Shown here piece by piece: positions 16,089 through 23,511 of a DNA stretch of 64,000 bases. How positions within the stretch are numbered: position 1 is the stretch's first letter; every line of letters begins with the position of its first letter. The stretch is from NCBI GenBank assembly GCA_038147155.1, contig JAYQTA010000002.1, positions 248,001 to 312,000 on the forward strand. Reading direction: 5' to 3'. The stretch comes from Australimonas brisbanensis. Its GTDB lineage: Bacteria; Chloroflexota; Dehalococcoidia; Lucifugimonadales; Australimonadaceae. The position numbers were made by a program, and so were the translations under genes. The notes beneath the pieces are model-generated. The model was not told the DNA's origin. It searched no databases and saw only the letters and a list, made by a program, of their open reading frames with translations.

Positions 16089-16630
16089 CGCCGCAGCAGC
16101 AGTGCGCGCACCCCCGGAAGGGCGGCGCGGCCCACGCCGATGTCGCGCCGGTTGAAGAGCCACACCGCCCAGACCAGGGCGGCCAGCCCGATGCCCATTC
16201 TCTGCTTGTTGCCGTGGGAGAGCTCGCGGACCGGTGTGTCCAGCGCGACTCCGAGGTGCTCGCACAGCGAACGGGTTTAGGTCTGGTCGTCCGCTCCGTC
16301 TCCCACGCTGGAGCGCAGCGCCATGAGCGAGCGAGCGTTCATACCGGGGTAGAGGCTCAGGTCACCGGGCAGGTAGCCCACACGGGCCCGCACCGCCAGC
16401 GAGTCGCGTTGGGGATCCAGGCCCAGGACGGCCGCATCGCCCGCATCGGGGCGCAGCAGGTCCAGCAGGATGCGGATCGTGGTGGTCTTTCCCGCCCCGT
16501 TGTGGCCCGGGAACCCGAACACCTCGCCGGTCTCCGTCCGCAGATCCAGCCCATCCAGCGCACGCACCGCCCCGCCATAGGACTTCACCAGGCCCCGCGC
16601 CTCGATGGCCGGTGCGGTGTCCGTGGCCAC
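16085..16630 (-). pseudogene. ABC ATPase remnant fused by deletion to a permease C-terminus
   Basis: The first 117 residues are a normal ABC ATPase start with Walker A 'GHNGAGKTTT' and a Q-loop region 'VGYLPGDLSLYPGM'. A TAA at 16277-16279 then interrupts the frame. Without any frame change the reading resumes as 'LCEHLGVALDTPVRELSHGNKQRMGIG', the ABC signature region (shown here in two parts: 'LCEHLGVALDTPVREL' and 'SHGNKQRMGIG'), and passes straight into 'LAALVWAVWLFNRRDIGVG', which resembles the last helix and tail of an ABC-2 permease. Walker B, the H-loop and most of the permease are missing. A deletion plus a nonsense mutation explains this. GTG 16630 is one base after the upstream stop. 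Confidence 0.75.
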
Positions 16631-16631
16631 C

Positions 16632-17492
16632 TCAGTCCACTCCGGCCGTGGTGATGAGCCGCTCCACGGCCAGTTCCGGCTTGCCGGTGGCCCTGGCCGA
16701 TGCGGCGAGCACAGGGCCGAACTCCACCGGGCTGAGGCGCGCCACGAAGCGCCCGTTGAGGGAGCGGCAGGCGCGCTGTCCGCGCTCGGGGCTCACCTTC
16801 CATCGCTCCTGAATGAAGGCCACCGCCTCGGGGCGTGCCTCGTCGATCCAGGCCGCGACCTCCCGGTGCGCCGCCACCAGGGCGCGCAGAGCAGGGAGGC
16901 GTTGGGCAACAAACGCCTCGGTGACCACCAGCCCGTGCACCAGCGTGTCCGGGTAGCGCTCGCACAGGTCCAGCAGGGTGTGGAAGCCGCGCGCCTCCAG
17001 CACCTCATGCTCCAGGGTGCGGGCGATGGCGGCGTCCTCGCGGGGTGAGGGCCCGTCCTCCGTCCAGCCGGGGTGCGCGCGCTCGTAGGTGAGCGTCACG
17101 TCCCTGTCCGGGTCAAGCCCACCCTCGGTGAGCCAACGGCGCACCATCAGATCGGGCTCGGAGCCGGGCTGGGCCGCCTGCACCAACCTGCCGCGCAGGT
17201 CTGCCTGCGCGGCGATGCCCTCACGCGCCATGAGCCAGTGGGGGGCGTTCCGGTGGACCATCAGCGCGACCTTGAGCGGGGCGTCCTCGGTCATGATGGC
17301 GCGTGCCGCCGCGCCGATGGAGACGACCACGTCCAGCTTCCCGGCGGCCAGGGCGTCGGTACTCTCCTTGCCTGCCAGCGTATCGAAGGAGACCTGCAGG
17401 CCATGGGCGGCGTAGATGCCGGCCTCTTGCGCCAGCTGGAAGTCGAGCATGTTGATGGTGCGGTTGATGATGCCGATGCGCAGCGCTTCCAT
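16632..17492 (-). CDS. NMT1/THI5-like (SsuA/TauA-type) binding protein without signal peptide
   Basis: A 286-residue protein of the nitrate/sulfonate/thiamine-precursor binding-protein fold: 'LRIGIINRTINMLDFQLAQEAGIYAAHGL' type N-terminus (cofactor-free first lobe), 'ALAAGKLDVVVSIGAAARA' and 'LVVTEAFVAQRLPALRALV'. It lacks a secretion signal and no intact permease gene follows; the ABC ATPase next to it is broken. It may be a cytoplasmic enzyme or a protein orphaned by loss of its transporter. ATG 17492 has a GGAGG site. It lies 28 bases after the class II aldolase gene and was probably cotranscribed with it. Confidence 0.75.
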   Translation of the reverse strand: MEALRIGIINRTINMLDFQLAQEAGIYAAHGLQVSFDTLAGKESTDALAAGKLDVVVSIGAAARAIMTEDAPLKVALMVHRNAPHWLMAREGIAAQADLRGRLVQAAQPGSEPDLMVRRWLTEGGLDPDRDVTLTYERAHPGWTEDGPSPREDAAIARTLEHEVLEARGFHTLLDLCERYPDTLVHGLVVTEAFVAQRLPALRALVAAHREVAAWIDEARPEAVAFIQERWKVSPERGQRACRSLNGRFVARLSPVEFGPVLAASARATGKPELAVERLITTAGVD

Positions 17493-17520
17493 CGGGCCTC
17501 CGTGAGGTGGGGAGTGGGGG

Positions 17521-18204
17521 CTAGGTCTTGCGGACGCCCTCGGCGGCGAACTGGGCCATGCGGGCCTGGGCGGCCCCGCGCTTGTTCGCGGGGATCTCCT
17601 TCGCCCCGCCCAGCAGGTCCGCGTTCATGATGATCTCGGCCGATTCCTCGATGACCATGTTGGCCTGGATCGCCTCGGCGATGACCTCCCCGAAGGTGAG
17701 CACGCCGTGGTTCTCCAGCAGCAGTCCACGCCCGGTGCCGGGTGCGTCGAGCACCTTGGAGATGTTCTCCACCGACTCCTGCGAGCCGCGTGGGCCGTAG
17801 CCCGCCACCGGCACGCCGTCGTTGAAGCCGAAGCGCACCAGCGGTTCATAGGACACCGGCACCGCGCGGGAGGCGACGGCGAAGGCCGTGGCGAAGGGGG
17901 AGTGGGTGTGCAGCACCGCCCCTGACCCAGGGCGCTTGCGGTAGACGATGGCGTGCATGCCCACTATCTCGGCGCTCACCGGCGCGACCGAACCGCCCAG
18001 CAGCTTCCCGTCCATGTCGAAGTGGGCGATGCCCTCGGCGGTGATCTCCCGCAGGTTGCTCACGGCGGTCAGCAGGAAGGTCTGCGTGCCCGGCACTAGG
18101 AGGGAGATGTTGCCGTGGAAGGACTTGGTGAGGATGCCGGAGTCGGCGACCCGGTTGGCCGCCGCCACCATCTGCTGCTTGAGGGCGTCGTGGTCGCTGG
18201 GCAT
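17521..18204 (-). CDS. Class II aldolase/adducin-family protein
   Basis: A 227-residue zinc aldolase-fold protein. The zinc motif 'VLHTHSPFATA' provides the paired His, 'LLLENHGVLTFG' the third His, and 'HGNISLLVPG' the phosphate/oxyanion loop region. Members cleave sugar phosphates (fuculose- or rhamnulose-phosphate) or act as decarboxylase-like enzymes; no sugar kinase or isomerase is nearby, so the substrate is open. ATG 18204 has GGCAGGAGGCGAGGCG upstream. It sits between the TPP-enzyme pair and the NMT1-like gene. A second family member is at 46813-47553. Confidence 0.85.
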   Translation of the reverse strand: MPSDHDALKQQMVAAANRVADSGILTKSFHGNISLLVPGTQTFLLTAVSNLREITAEGIAHFDMDGKLLGGSVAPVSAEIVGMHAIVYRKRPGSGAVLHTHSPFATAFAVASRAVPVSYEPLVRFGFNDGVPVAGYGPRGSQESVENISKVLDAPGTGRGLLLENHGVLTFGEVIAEAIQANMVIEESAEIIMNADLLGGAKEIPANKRGAAQARMAQFAAEGVRKT

Positions 18205-18267
18205 CGCCTCGCCTCCTGCCGTACCCGGGGTTGCTGGCGCCATGCTACAGCCACCGTCGGTGCGAGA

Positions 18268-18840
18268 CTACCCGTGGCCCAGGAGGCGCTCCATGAACAG
18301 CGTGCGCTGCTCCACCTGCGCGTACGGCCCCTCCGGCCGGTAGGGCGATGCTTCCGGCTCCACGTGCAACACGAGCAGGGCGGGGCCCTGTGCCGCCAGC
18401 AGTTGCGGCACCAGGCGGGCGGCCTCGTCAAGCGTGCGGGCCTCGCCCGTCCAGCCGATGCCCGCGCCCGCAGCCAGCGCGGCGAAGTCAACGCCATCCC
18501 CGCCCGGCAGCGGCGCGCCGCCACCGGTCTCGTAGCGCCCGTTGCGCCAGACCACCAGACGCAGGTTCGCAGGCGCCGCGCCCGCGATGGTGAGCAGCAC
18601 GCCCAGGTTCATGGCCCACTCACCATCACCCGCGATGAGCAGTACGATCCGCTCCGGCTGGGCCAGCGCCAGTCCCAGCGCCAGGGAGGGCGAGATGCCC
18701 ATGGGGTCGGAGGCGGCGTAGGAGAGGTGTGGCGGGTCGGATTCGCGCCACGCGCGCCCCGCAGTGCCCAGGGAGGTGATGACCAGCGCGTCCGGCGCCA
18801 GCGCATCGCGCAGCAACCCAGCCGCCTCGGAGCGTCTCAT
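18268..18840 (-). CDS. TPP-dependent decarboxylase, catalytic beta-like subunit (ComE-like)
   Basis: A 190-residue protein equal to the TPP-pyrophosphate-binding half of a thiamine enzyme. The cofactor motif begins 'GDGEWAMNLG' and ends about 26 residues later at 'VVWRNGRYE'. Its size and pairing with the gene upstream match sulfopyruvate decarboxylase ComD/ComE and phosphonopyruvate-decarboxylase-like pairs. The start ATG 18840 overlaps the upstream stop by four bases (ATGA). The specific oxoacid is not determined by sequence. Confidence 0.78.
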   Translation of the reverse strand: MRRSEAAGLLRDALAPDALVITSLGTAGRAWRESDPPHLSYAASDPMGISPSLALGLALAQPERIVLLIAGDGEWAMNLGVLLTIAGAAPANLRLVVWRNGRYETGGGAPLPGGDGVDFAALAAGAGIGWTGEARTLDEAARLVPQLLAAQGPALLVLHVEPEASPYRPEGPYAQVEQRTLFMERLLGHG

Positions 18841-19352
18841 CGCCCCGCCTCCGGCGCATCGCGCAGCGCATCCCGGTGCGCCAGCAGCACCACGGGCCTT
18901 CGTGAGAGCCACCCCTGGCGCGCCGCGTCGGGGATTATGGACAGATCGTCCGGGGTGCGCAGTGTGTGGTGGGGCAGCCCCAGCGCGTCTAGCACCGGCG
19001 TGATGACCCGGTGCTTGTACGTCTGGTAGTAGTAGCCGTCGTCGTGCCCGCCACGCAGCGCGGCCAGCACCAGGAAGGGCGTCTGGTGGTGCAGGGCGTA
19101 CCCCGCCAGTGCGTTGGCCGAGAGGAGCAGCCCCGCGCTCTGGCACACCAGTACCGCACCCTGTCCGCCCAGGTACGCGCCCGCGCAGATGCCCACGCCA
19201 TCGTCCTCGCGGGTCACGCGCACCAGCCGTATGGCGGGTTCAGCGTCCAGCGCTCCGATCACCCCGCCCAGCCACTGGTCGGGCAGGGTGGCGGCGATGG
19301 TGATGTCCGCCTCACGCAGGAGGGCGGCTGTGCGTTGGGCAGCGGCGTCCAT
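18837..19352 (-). CDS. TPP-dependent decarboxylase, pyrimidine-binding alpha-like subunit (ComD-like)
   Basis: A 171-residue partner carrying the PYR half of a thiamine enzyme: 'LVRVTREDDGVGICAGAYLGG' region with the activating Glu in 'REDDG', then 'QSAGLLLSANALAGYALHHQ'. It corresponds to ComD of coenzyme M biosynthesis or the N-terminal half of phosphonopyruvate decarboxylase. First gene of the run comD-like, comE-like, class II aldolase, NMT1-like. ATG 19352 is the first start; the weak upstream region gives no clear ribosome site. Confidence 0.78.
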   Translation of the reverse strand: MDAAAQRTAALLREADITIAATLPDQWLGGVIGALDAEPAIRLVRVTREDDGVGICAGAYLGGQGAVLVCQSAGLLLSANALAGYALHHQTPFLVLAALRGGHDDGYYYQTYKHRVITPVLDALGLPHHTLRTPDDLSIIPDAARQGWLSRRPVVLLAHRDALRDAPEAGR

Positions 19353-19418
19353 GGCGCGGCACGGTACGGTGCGCCATGGGGCGTGTCAACGAGAGGGGGT
19401 GCGGGAGTGGGCGCGAGG

Positions 19419-19450
19419 GGTGGCCGCCACCCTGACCGCTGGCGGCCACC
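19419..19450. repeat. Perfect inverted repeat, 11-bp arms
   Basis: GGTGGCCGCCA (19419-19429) pairs with TGGCGGCCACC (19440-19450) across a ten-base loop. It lies 67 bases ahead of the ComD-like start and 220 ahead of osmC. No T-tract follows on either strand, so it is not an obvious terminator. Confidence 0.6.
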
Positions 19451-19635
19451 CGCTCGGGGGTAGAAGTCCTCGCGCCGTTTTTCAGTATGGCGTGTATCGC
19501 TGAAGAACGCAACCAGCATATTTCTCTGGCCTTCTGGCATGCCAGCGCCACGCGCCCCGGCGCGCCTGGCGATGTCGCCACGAAGGGGGTAGGCTAGGGC
19601 AGCGCTCCCCCTGGCGGGGGCGAAAGAATACACAG

Positions 19636-19651
19636 ACGCGCATCTGCGCGT
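19636..19651. promoter_or_regulatory. Dyad ahead of osmC, possible operator
   Basis: ACGCGC and GCGCGT form a perfect 6-bp dyad with a four-base ATCT spacer, ending eight bases before the GGGAGG ribosome site of osmC. The position would block transcription or translation if bound or folded. The cognate regulator is unknown. Confidence 0.35.
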
Positions 19652-19669
19652 TCCCACGGGAGGCTCCCC

Positions 19670-20113
19670 ATGCCCGCTGTCATCCGCGAAGCCCGCACGG
19701 TCTGGACCGGCGACCTGGCCAAGGGCTCTGGCTCGCTGTCCGCCGTCTCGTCCAAGGCCTTCTCTGACCTTGCCGTCACCTGGGCGGCCCGCACCGAGGC
19801 CCCGCAGGGCAAGACCAGCCCTGAGGAGCTGATCGCCTCTGCCCATGCGTCCTGTTTCTCCATGGCCCTGTCCGCCGGCCTGGGCCGGGCGGGCACGCCG
19901 CCCACCAAGCTGGAGGTGAGCGCCGCCGTCACCTTCGACAAGACCGATGCGGGGTTCCGCGTCATCTCATCGGCTCTGACGGTCAAGGGCACCGTACCCG
20001 GCATCAGCGCCGAGGACTTCGCCAAGGCCGCCGAGGGCGCCAAGGAGGGCTGCCCCATCTCCCAGGCGCTCAAGGGCAACGTCGCCCTGAGCGTCACGGC
20101 CTCGCTGGCCTAG
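19670..20113 (+). CDS. osmC: OsmC-family hydroperoxide reductase
   Basis: A 147-residue OsmC-type peroxiredoxin that reduces organic hydroperoxides. The two catalytic cysteines are present: C62 in 'SAHASCFSMALS' and C129 in 'KEGCPISQAL'. The short N-terminus ('TWTGDLAKGSG'-like 'VWTGDLAKGSG') and the length favour OsmC over Ohr. ATG 19670 follows GGGAGGCT. It is convergent with the Bcp gene, with a bidirectional hairpin between them, so two thiol peroxide-defence genes are neighbours. Confidence 0.92.
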   Translation: MPAVIREARTVWTGDLAKGSGSLSAVSSKAFSDLAVTWAARTEAPQGKTSPEELIASAHASCFSMALSAGLGRAGTPPTKLEVSAAVTFDKTDAGFRVISSALTVKGTVPGISAEDFAKAAEGAKEGCPISQALKGNVALSVTASLA

Positions 20114-20120
20114 CGCGTGT

Positions 20121-20148
20121 GAGGAGGCCCGCTGGCGCGGGCCTCCTC
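20121..20148. terminator. Bidirectional terminator-like hairpin between osmC and bcp
   Basis: GAGGAGGCCCGC and GCGGGCCTCCTC form a perfect 12-bp stem with a TGGC loop, eight bases after the osmC stop and eleven before the bcp stop. The T-tract is weak on both strands; its place between convergent genes supports the call. Confidence 0.75.
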
Positions 20149-20159
20149 GATACGGCTTG

Positions 20160-20630
20160 CTAGGCGCCCTGCACCACCGCCAGCACCTCCTCGGCGTGAC
20201 CGGCAGGCTTCACCTTGGCCCACACGTGGGCGATGCGCCCCTGCTCGTCGATGAGGAAGGTGGAGCGGTTCATGCCCATGAAGGTGCGCCCGTACAGCTT
20301 CTTCTCGCCCCACGCGCCGTAGGCCGTTGCCACCGCCGCGCCCTCGTCGGAGAGCAGCGGGAAGTTCAGCGACTGCTTGGCGGTGAAGTTGTCGTGGGAG
20401 CGCAGCGAGTCCGCGCTGACGCCCAGCACCACCGCGCCCGCACCGGCTAGAGCATCGTGGTTGTCCCGGAACGAGCAGGCCTCCACGGTGCAGCCGGGCG
20501 TGGAGTCCTTGGGGTAGAAGTAGAGGACTACCTTCTTACCATGCAGCCCCTTGAGGCTCACGGTCTCCCCACCGGTGGCGGGGAGGGAGAAGTCGGGAGC
20601 GGGGTCGCCGGGCTTGAGGGTGATGGGCAT
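20160..20630 (-). CDS. bcp: Thioredoxin-dependent thiol peroxidase (Bcp/PrxQ)
   Basis: A 156-residue peroxiredoxin. The peroxidatic cysteine C47 lies in 'YPKDSTPGCTVEAC' and the resolving C52 is five residues on, the alpha-2 spacing typical of PrxQ. 'DSLRSHDNFTAKQSLNFPLLSD' and 'RSTFLIDEQG' are standard family blocks. It detoxifies hydrogen and organic peroxides using thioredoxin. ATG 20630 has a GGAGGTGCACC upstream. Convergent with osmC. Confidence 0.95.
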   Translation of the reverse strand: MPITLKPGDPAPDFSLPATGGETVSLKGLHGKKVVLYFYPKDSTPGCTVEACSFRDNHDALAGAGAVVLGVSADSLRSHDNFTAKQSLNFPLLSDEGAAVATAYGAWGEKKLYGRTFMGMNRSTFLIDEQGRIAHVWAKVKPAGHAEEVLAVVQGA

Positions 20631-20716
20631 GGTGCACCTCCGGGGAGCGTTGCCGCCATCATAGCCCAGCAGGCGAACTGGGTGGCAGCACGCTGGCCGG
20701 GCAGGGGTGCAGGACG

Positions 20717-20722
20717 TACAAT
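20717..20722 (+). promoter_or_regulatory. -10 box for a leaderless lipoprotein transcript
   Basis: TACAAT lies exactly six bases before ATG 20729, the same arrangement as at 14081-14093. No ribosome site precedes the start. The -35 region is not convincing. Confidence 0.4.
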
Positions 20723-20728
20723 GGGTAC

Positions 20729-22067
20729 ATGGAACGGCGTTGGTTCGCCCACGTGTGGCGCCGCGGGGCGCTCGCCCTGACCCTGGTGCTCGCCGCCTGC
20801 GCAGGGCCCTCCGGCGTTCCGGTGGGCAGCGAGCTCACTGCACCAGGGACATTGCCGGCTCCCACTGCCACGGCTCTGACCGCTGTGGCTCCATCGCCCA
20901 CACCATCAGCTCCCACTGGCTCTCGGCCTGAGACGACGACAGCGCCAGCCCCCACGGTGACACGGGACGGGCCACCGGGGCTCAATGCAGAGTGGAGCCA
21001 GGGGAAGTGTGCGCCCTCCGGCGCTGAGCGCTTCAGCGCTGGTCCCATGCGTGTGGAGGACATCGGCGCCATCGTGCCCATGGGGCTCATGGTGGACTCC
21101 CACGTCACGCCTGTGGACCACATCTACTTCGAACCGTTGGTCTTCCGCTCAACCCCGTACCAGTACGGCGTGTTCGCTCCGGCCGATGGATGGGTGGTCT
21201 CCGTGGGGGTCCGGAACAATCACGTCAACGAGGCGGGGGGGGGTGCTGGAGGTGCCCCAGTACCGGATGGTCATCGAATACTCCTGCCACCTGTACACCA
21301 TCTACGACCTCATCACCCGTCTGGCCCCGGAGATCGAGGCGCAGATGGGCACCAACCCCGGCTACACCGTGATGCGCGTGCCGGTGCGGGCGGGGCAGGA
21401 GGTCGGCCGCATCGGCGGCCAGACGCTGGACATGAACGTGGTGGACCTGGACGTGCAGGTGGGCGGGTTCGCCGCGCCGGAGCACTACGTGCGGGAGCCC
21501 TGGAAGATCCACAGCGTGGACCCCTTCGACTACTTCGTGGAACCACTGCGCTCCCAGTTGCTGGCGCTGAACCCGCGCCAGGCGAGCCCGCGAGGCGGGC
21601 GCATCGGGTACGACGTGCCGGGGCGGCTGGTGGGCAACTGGTTCGCCGAGGGCACCAACGGGTACGCGGGGGCCGATCCCACGCGCTACTGGGCAGGCCA
21701 CCTGTCCATCGTCTACGACCTGTACGACCCGTCCCAGGTGCGCGTGTCCATCGGTACCTTCGAAGGGCGCTCACGCCAGTTCGGCGTGCGGGGCAACGGC
21801 CCCGACCCGGCCCTGGTGGATGCCTCCAGTGGTCTGGTGGTCTACGAGCTGGTGGAGTGGGAGTACCTGGTCGCGGGAACGAGTGAGCGGTGGGACCGCC
21901 TCTCCCCGCAGCCCAGCGGCATCGCCGCCCAGAACGGGGAGCAGGTGGCCGGGGTGCTGCTGGCGCAGGTGCAGGCAGACGGCACGCTGCTGGTGGAGGC
22001 GCTCCCCGGCGTCAGCGCCGCTCAGGTCAGCGGCTTCTCGTCCGCGGCCCAGCGCTACGAGCGCTGA
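20729..22067 (+). pseudogene. Lipoprotein with M23-like fold, frameshifted at a G9 tract
   Basis: The first frame encodes a lipoprotein signal ('LALTLVLAACAG'), a Thr/Pro linker and a domain that stops making sense at the G9 run at 21235-21243. The +1 frame continues 'VLEVPQYRMVIEYSCHLY' through to 22067, ending 'FSSAAQRYER'. Removing one G restores a 445-residue protein. The domain around the break ('GVFAPADGWVVSVG', 'VRAGQEVGRIGGQTLDMNV') resembles a lysostaphin/M23-type beta fold, although the HxH zinc motif is not evident. Either a sequence error, a recent mutation or a phase-variable tract. The end overlaps the helicase gene tail to tail by 41 bases. Confidence 0.75.
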
Positions 22068-23409
22068 CCCGCTCCGCCCACCGGCGGCGCGGGAGTTTGA
22101 GCTTGAGGGTGCGCTCGATCTCGCGCCACTTGGGGCCGTCGTCCTCGCACAGGAAGGTGACCGCCTCGCCCTGGCGGCCCATGCGCCCGGTGCGGCCCAC
22201 GCGGTGGGTGAACAGTTCGGGGGAGTCGGGCAGGTCGTAGTTGATGACCCGCTCCACGCCTTCCACGTCCAGGCCGCGCGCCGCCACGTTGGTGGCGACC
22301 AGGATGGGCGTCTCACCGGTGCGGAACGATGCCATGACCCGCTCGCGAGCGTTCTGGCTCAGGTTGCCCTGGAGCGCGCCCACGGGGTAGCCGTCGGCGG
22401 CCAGCTGCTTGGCCAGCTTCTTGACCCCGTGCTTGGTCTTGCCGAAGACGATGACCGGACCGTCGCCCCGCTCGTCCAGCAGGGCGCGCAGCGCGGCGGG
22501 CTTGTCCGCCTTGGGCACCTCGTACACCAGCTGCTCGATCTCCGGCGGGCGCTCCCCGGAGGCGTCGGCCGCGACACGCACGGGCTTGCGCTGATGGCGA
22601 GCGGCCATGCCCGCCACCCACTCCGGCATGGTTGCGGAGAAGAGCGCCGTCTGGCGCTCGTGCGGGGTGTGGGCCAGGATGGCCTCCACGTCGCGTGCAA
22701 AGCCGCGGTCGAGCATCTCGTCGGCCTCGTCCAGCACCAGCATCCGCACGCCACCCAGGCGCAGCGTACCGGAGCGCAGGTGGTCCAGCGTGCGGCCCGG
22801 CGTGCCGACCACCACGTCCAGCCCGCGCGCGATGGCCTTGCGGTCATTCACCAGCGAGCGTCCGCCGTACAGCAGCCCCACGCGCACGCCGCCCCGCGCC
22901 GTCAGTGCCTCCAGCACCCCGCCCACCTGGATGGCCAGTTCACGGGTGGGCACCAGCACCAGGGCGGCAATCTCCCGCCCGTTGGGCCGCACGCGCTCGG
23001 CCATGGGGATGCCGAAGGCGAGCGTCTTGCCGGAGCCGGTGCGGGCGAGGCCGATGACGTCCTGGCCGTCCAGCAGCACGGGGATGGCCTGGGTCTGGAT
23101 GGGCGTGGGCTCGCTGATGCCCATGGCATCCAGAGCCGCAGCGGTGGCCCCGGAGATGGGCAGGCCGCCGAAGCTGCCGGGACGCGCAGGCGCGAGGGGC
23201 GCAGTTGCCACAGGGGCGGGCGGCGCGGACCCGGCCGCTGGCTCCTGCTTGGCGGGGCGCTCGGTGCGGGAGGCGAAGCAGCTCTTGCAGTAGATGGGGC
23301 GATCGCCGGTGGGCTTGAAGGGGACGCGGGCCTCCGCGCCGCAGTTGGCGCAGGTGCCGGTGTGTCCCGCGCCGCGCCTGCGGCGGGGACGGTTGGTGGT
23401 GACGGGCAT
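22027..23409 (-). CDS. DEAD-box ATP-dependent RNA helicase with N-terminal zinc ribbon
   Basis: A 460-residue helicase that unwinds RNA duplexes, for example in ribosome assembly or cold adaptation. A zinc ribbon comes first (C20, C23, C41, C44). Then come the Q motif 'PTPIQTQAIP', Walker A 'ARTGSGKT', 'PTRELA', 'DEADE', 'SATMP', 'ATNVAARGLDV' and 'HRVGRTGR'. The zinc ribbon of the 'CxxC...CKSCF' kind is frequent in Chloroflexota proteins. ATG 23409 was chosen over longer reading because an AAGGAA site precedes it and the protein begins with a basic stretch. Confidence 0.95.
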   Translation of the reverse strand: MPVTTNRPRRRRGAGHTGTCANCGAEARVPFKPTGDRPIYCKSCFASRTERPAKQEPAAGSAPPAPVATAPLAPARPGSFGGLPISGATAAALDAMGISEPTPIQTQAIPVLLDGQDVIGLARTGSGKTLAFGIPMAERVRPNGREIAALVLVPTRELAIQVGGVLEALTARGGVRVGLLYGGRSLVNDRKAIARGLDVVVGTPGRTLDHLRSGTLRLGGVRMLVLDEADEMLDRGFARDVEAILAHTPHERQTALFSATMPEWVAGMAARHQRKPVRVAADASGERPPEIEQLVYEVPKADKPAALRALLDERGDGPVIVFGKTKHGVKKLAKQLAADGYPVGALQGNLSQNARERVMASFRTGETPILVATNVAARGLDVEGVERVINYDLPDSPELFTHRVGRTGRMGRQGEAVTFLCEDDGPKWREIERTLKLKLPRRRWAERVSARSAGPRTRSR

Positions 23410-23511
23410 GGGGTTCCTTGGGGGCGTGATGCGGCACGGCGGTGTGCCGCGCTCATCCATTGTACCAGCCCCACTCCCCGGCATATCGGAGCGGGGAGTG
23501 CGGTGTTCGGG

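Larger units (their letters stand above)
19353..19669. other. Divergent intergenic region upstream of osmC and the ComD-like gene
   Basis: No gene is seen in these 317 bases. The stretch holds a perfect 11-bp inverted repeat at 19419-19450, an AT-richer patch around 19478-19530, a TAGGCT promoter-like box near 19591, a CCCCC/GGGGG hairpin near 19607-19620 and a 6-bp dyad at 19636-19651 just ahead of the osmC ribosome site. Bidirectional control elements are likely. Confidence 0.55.
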
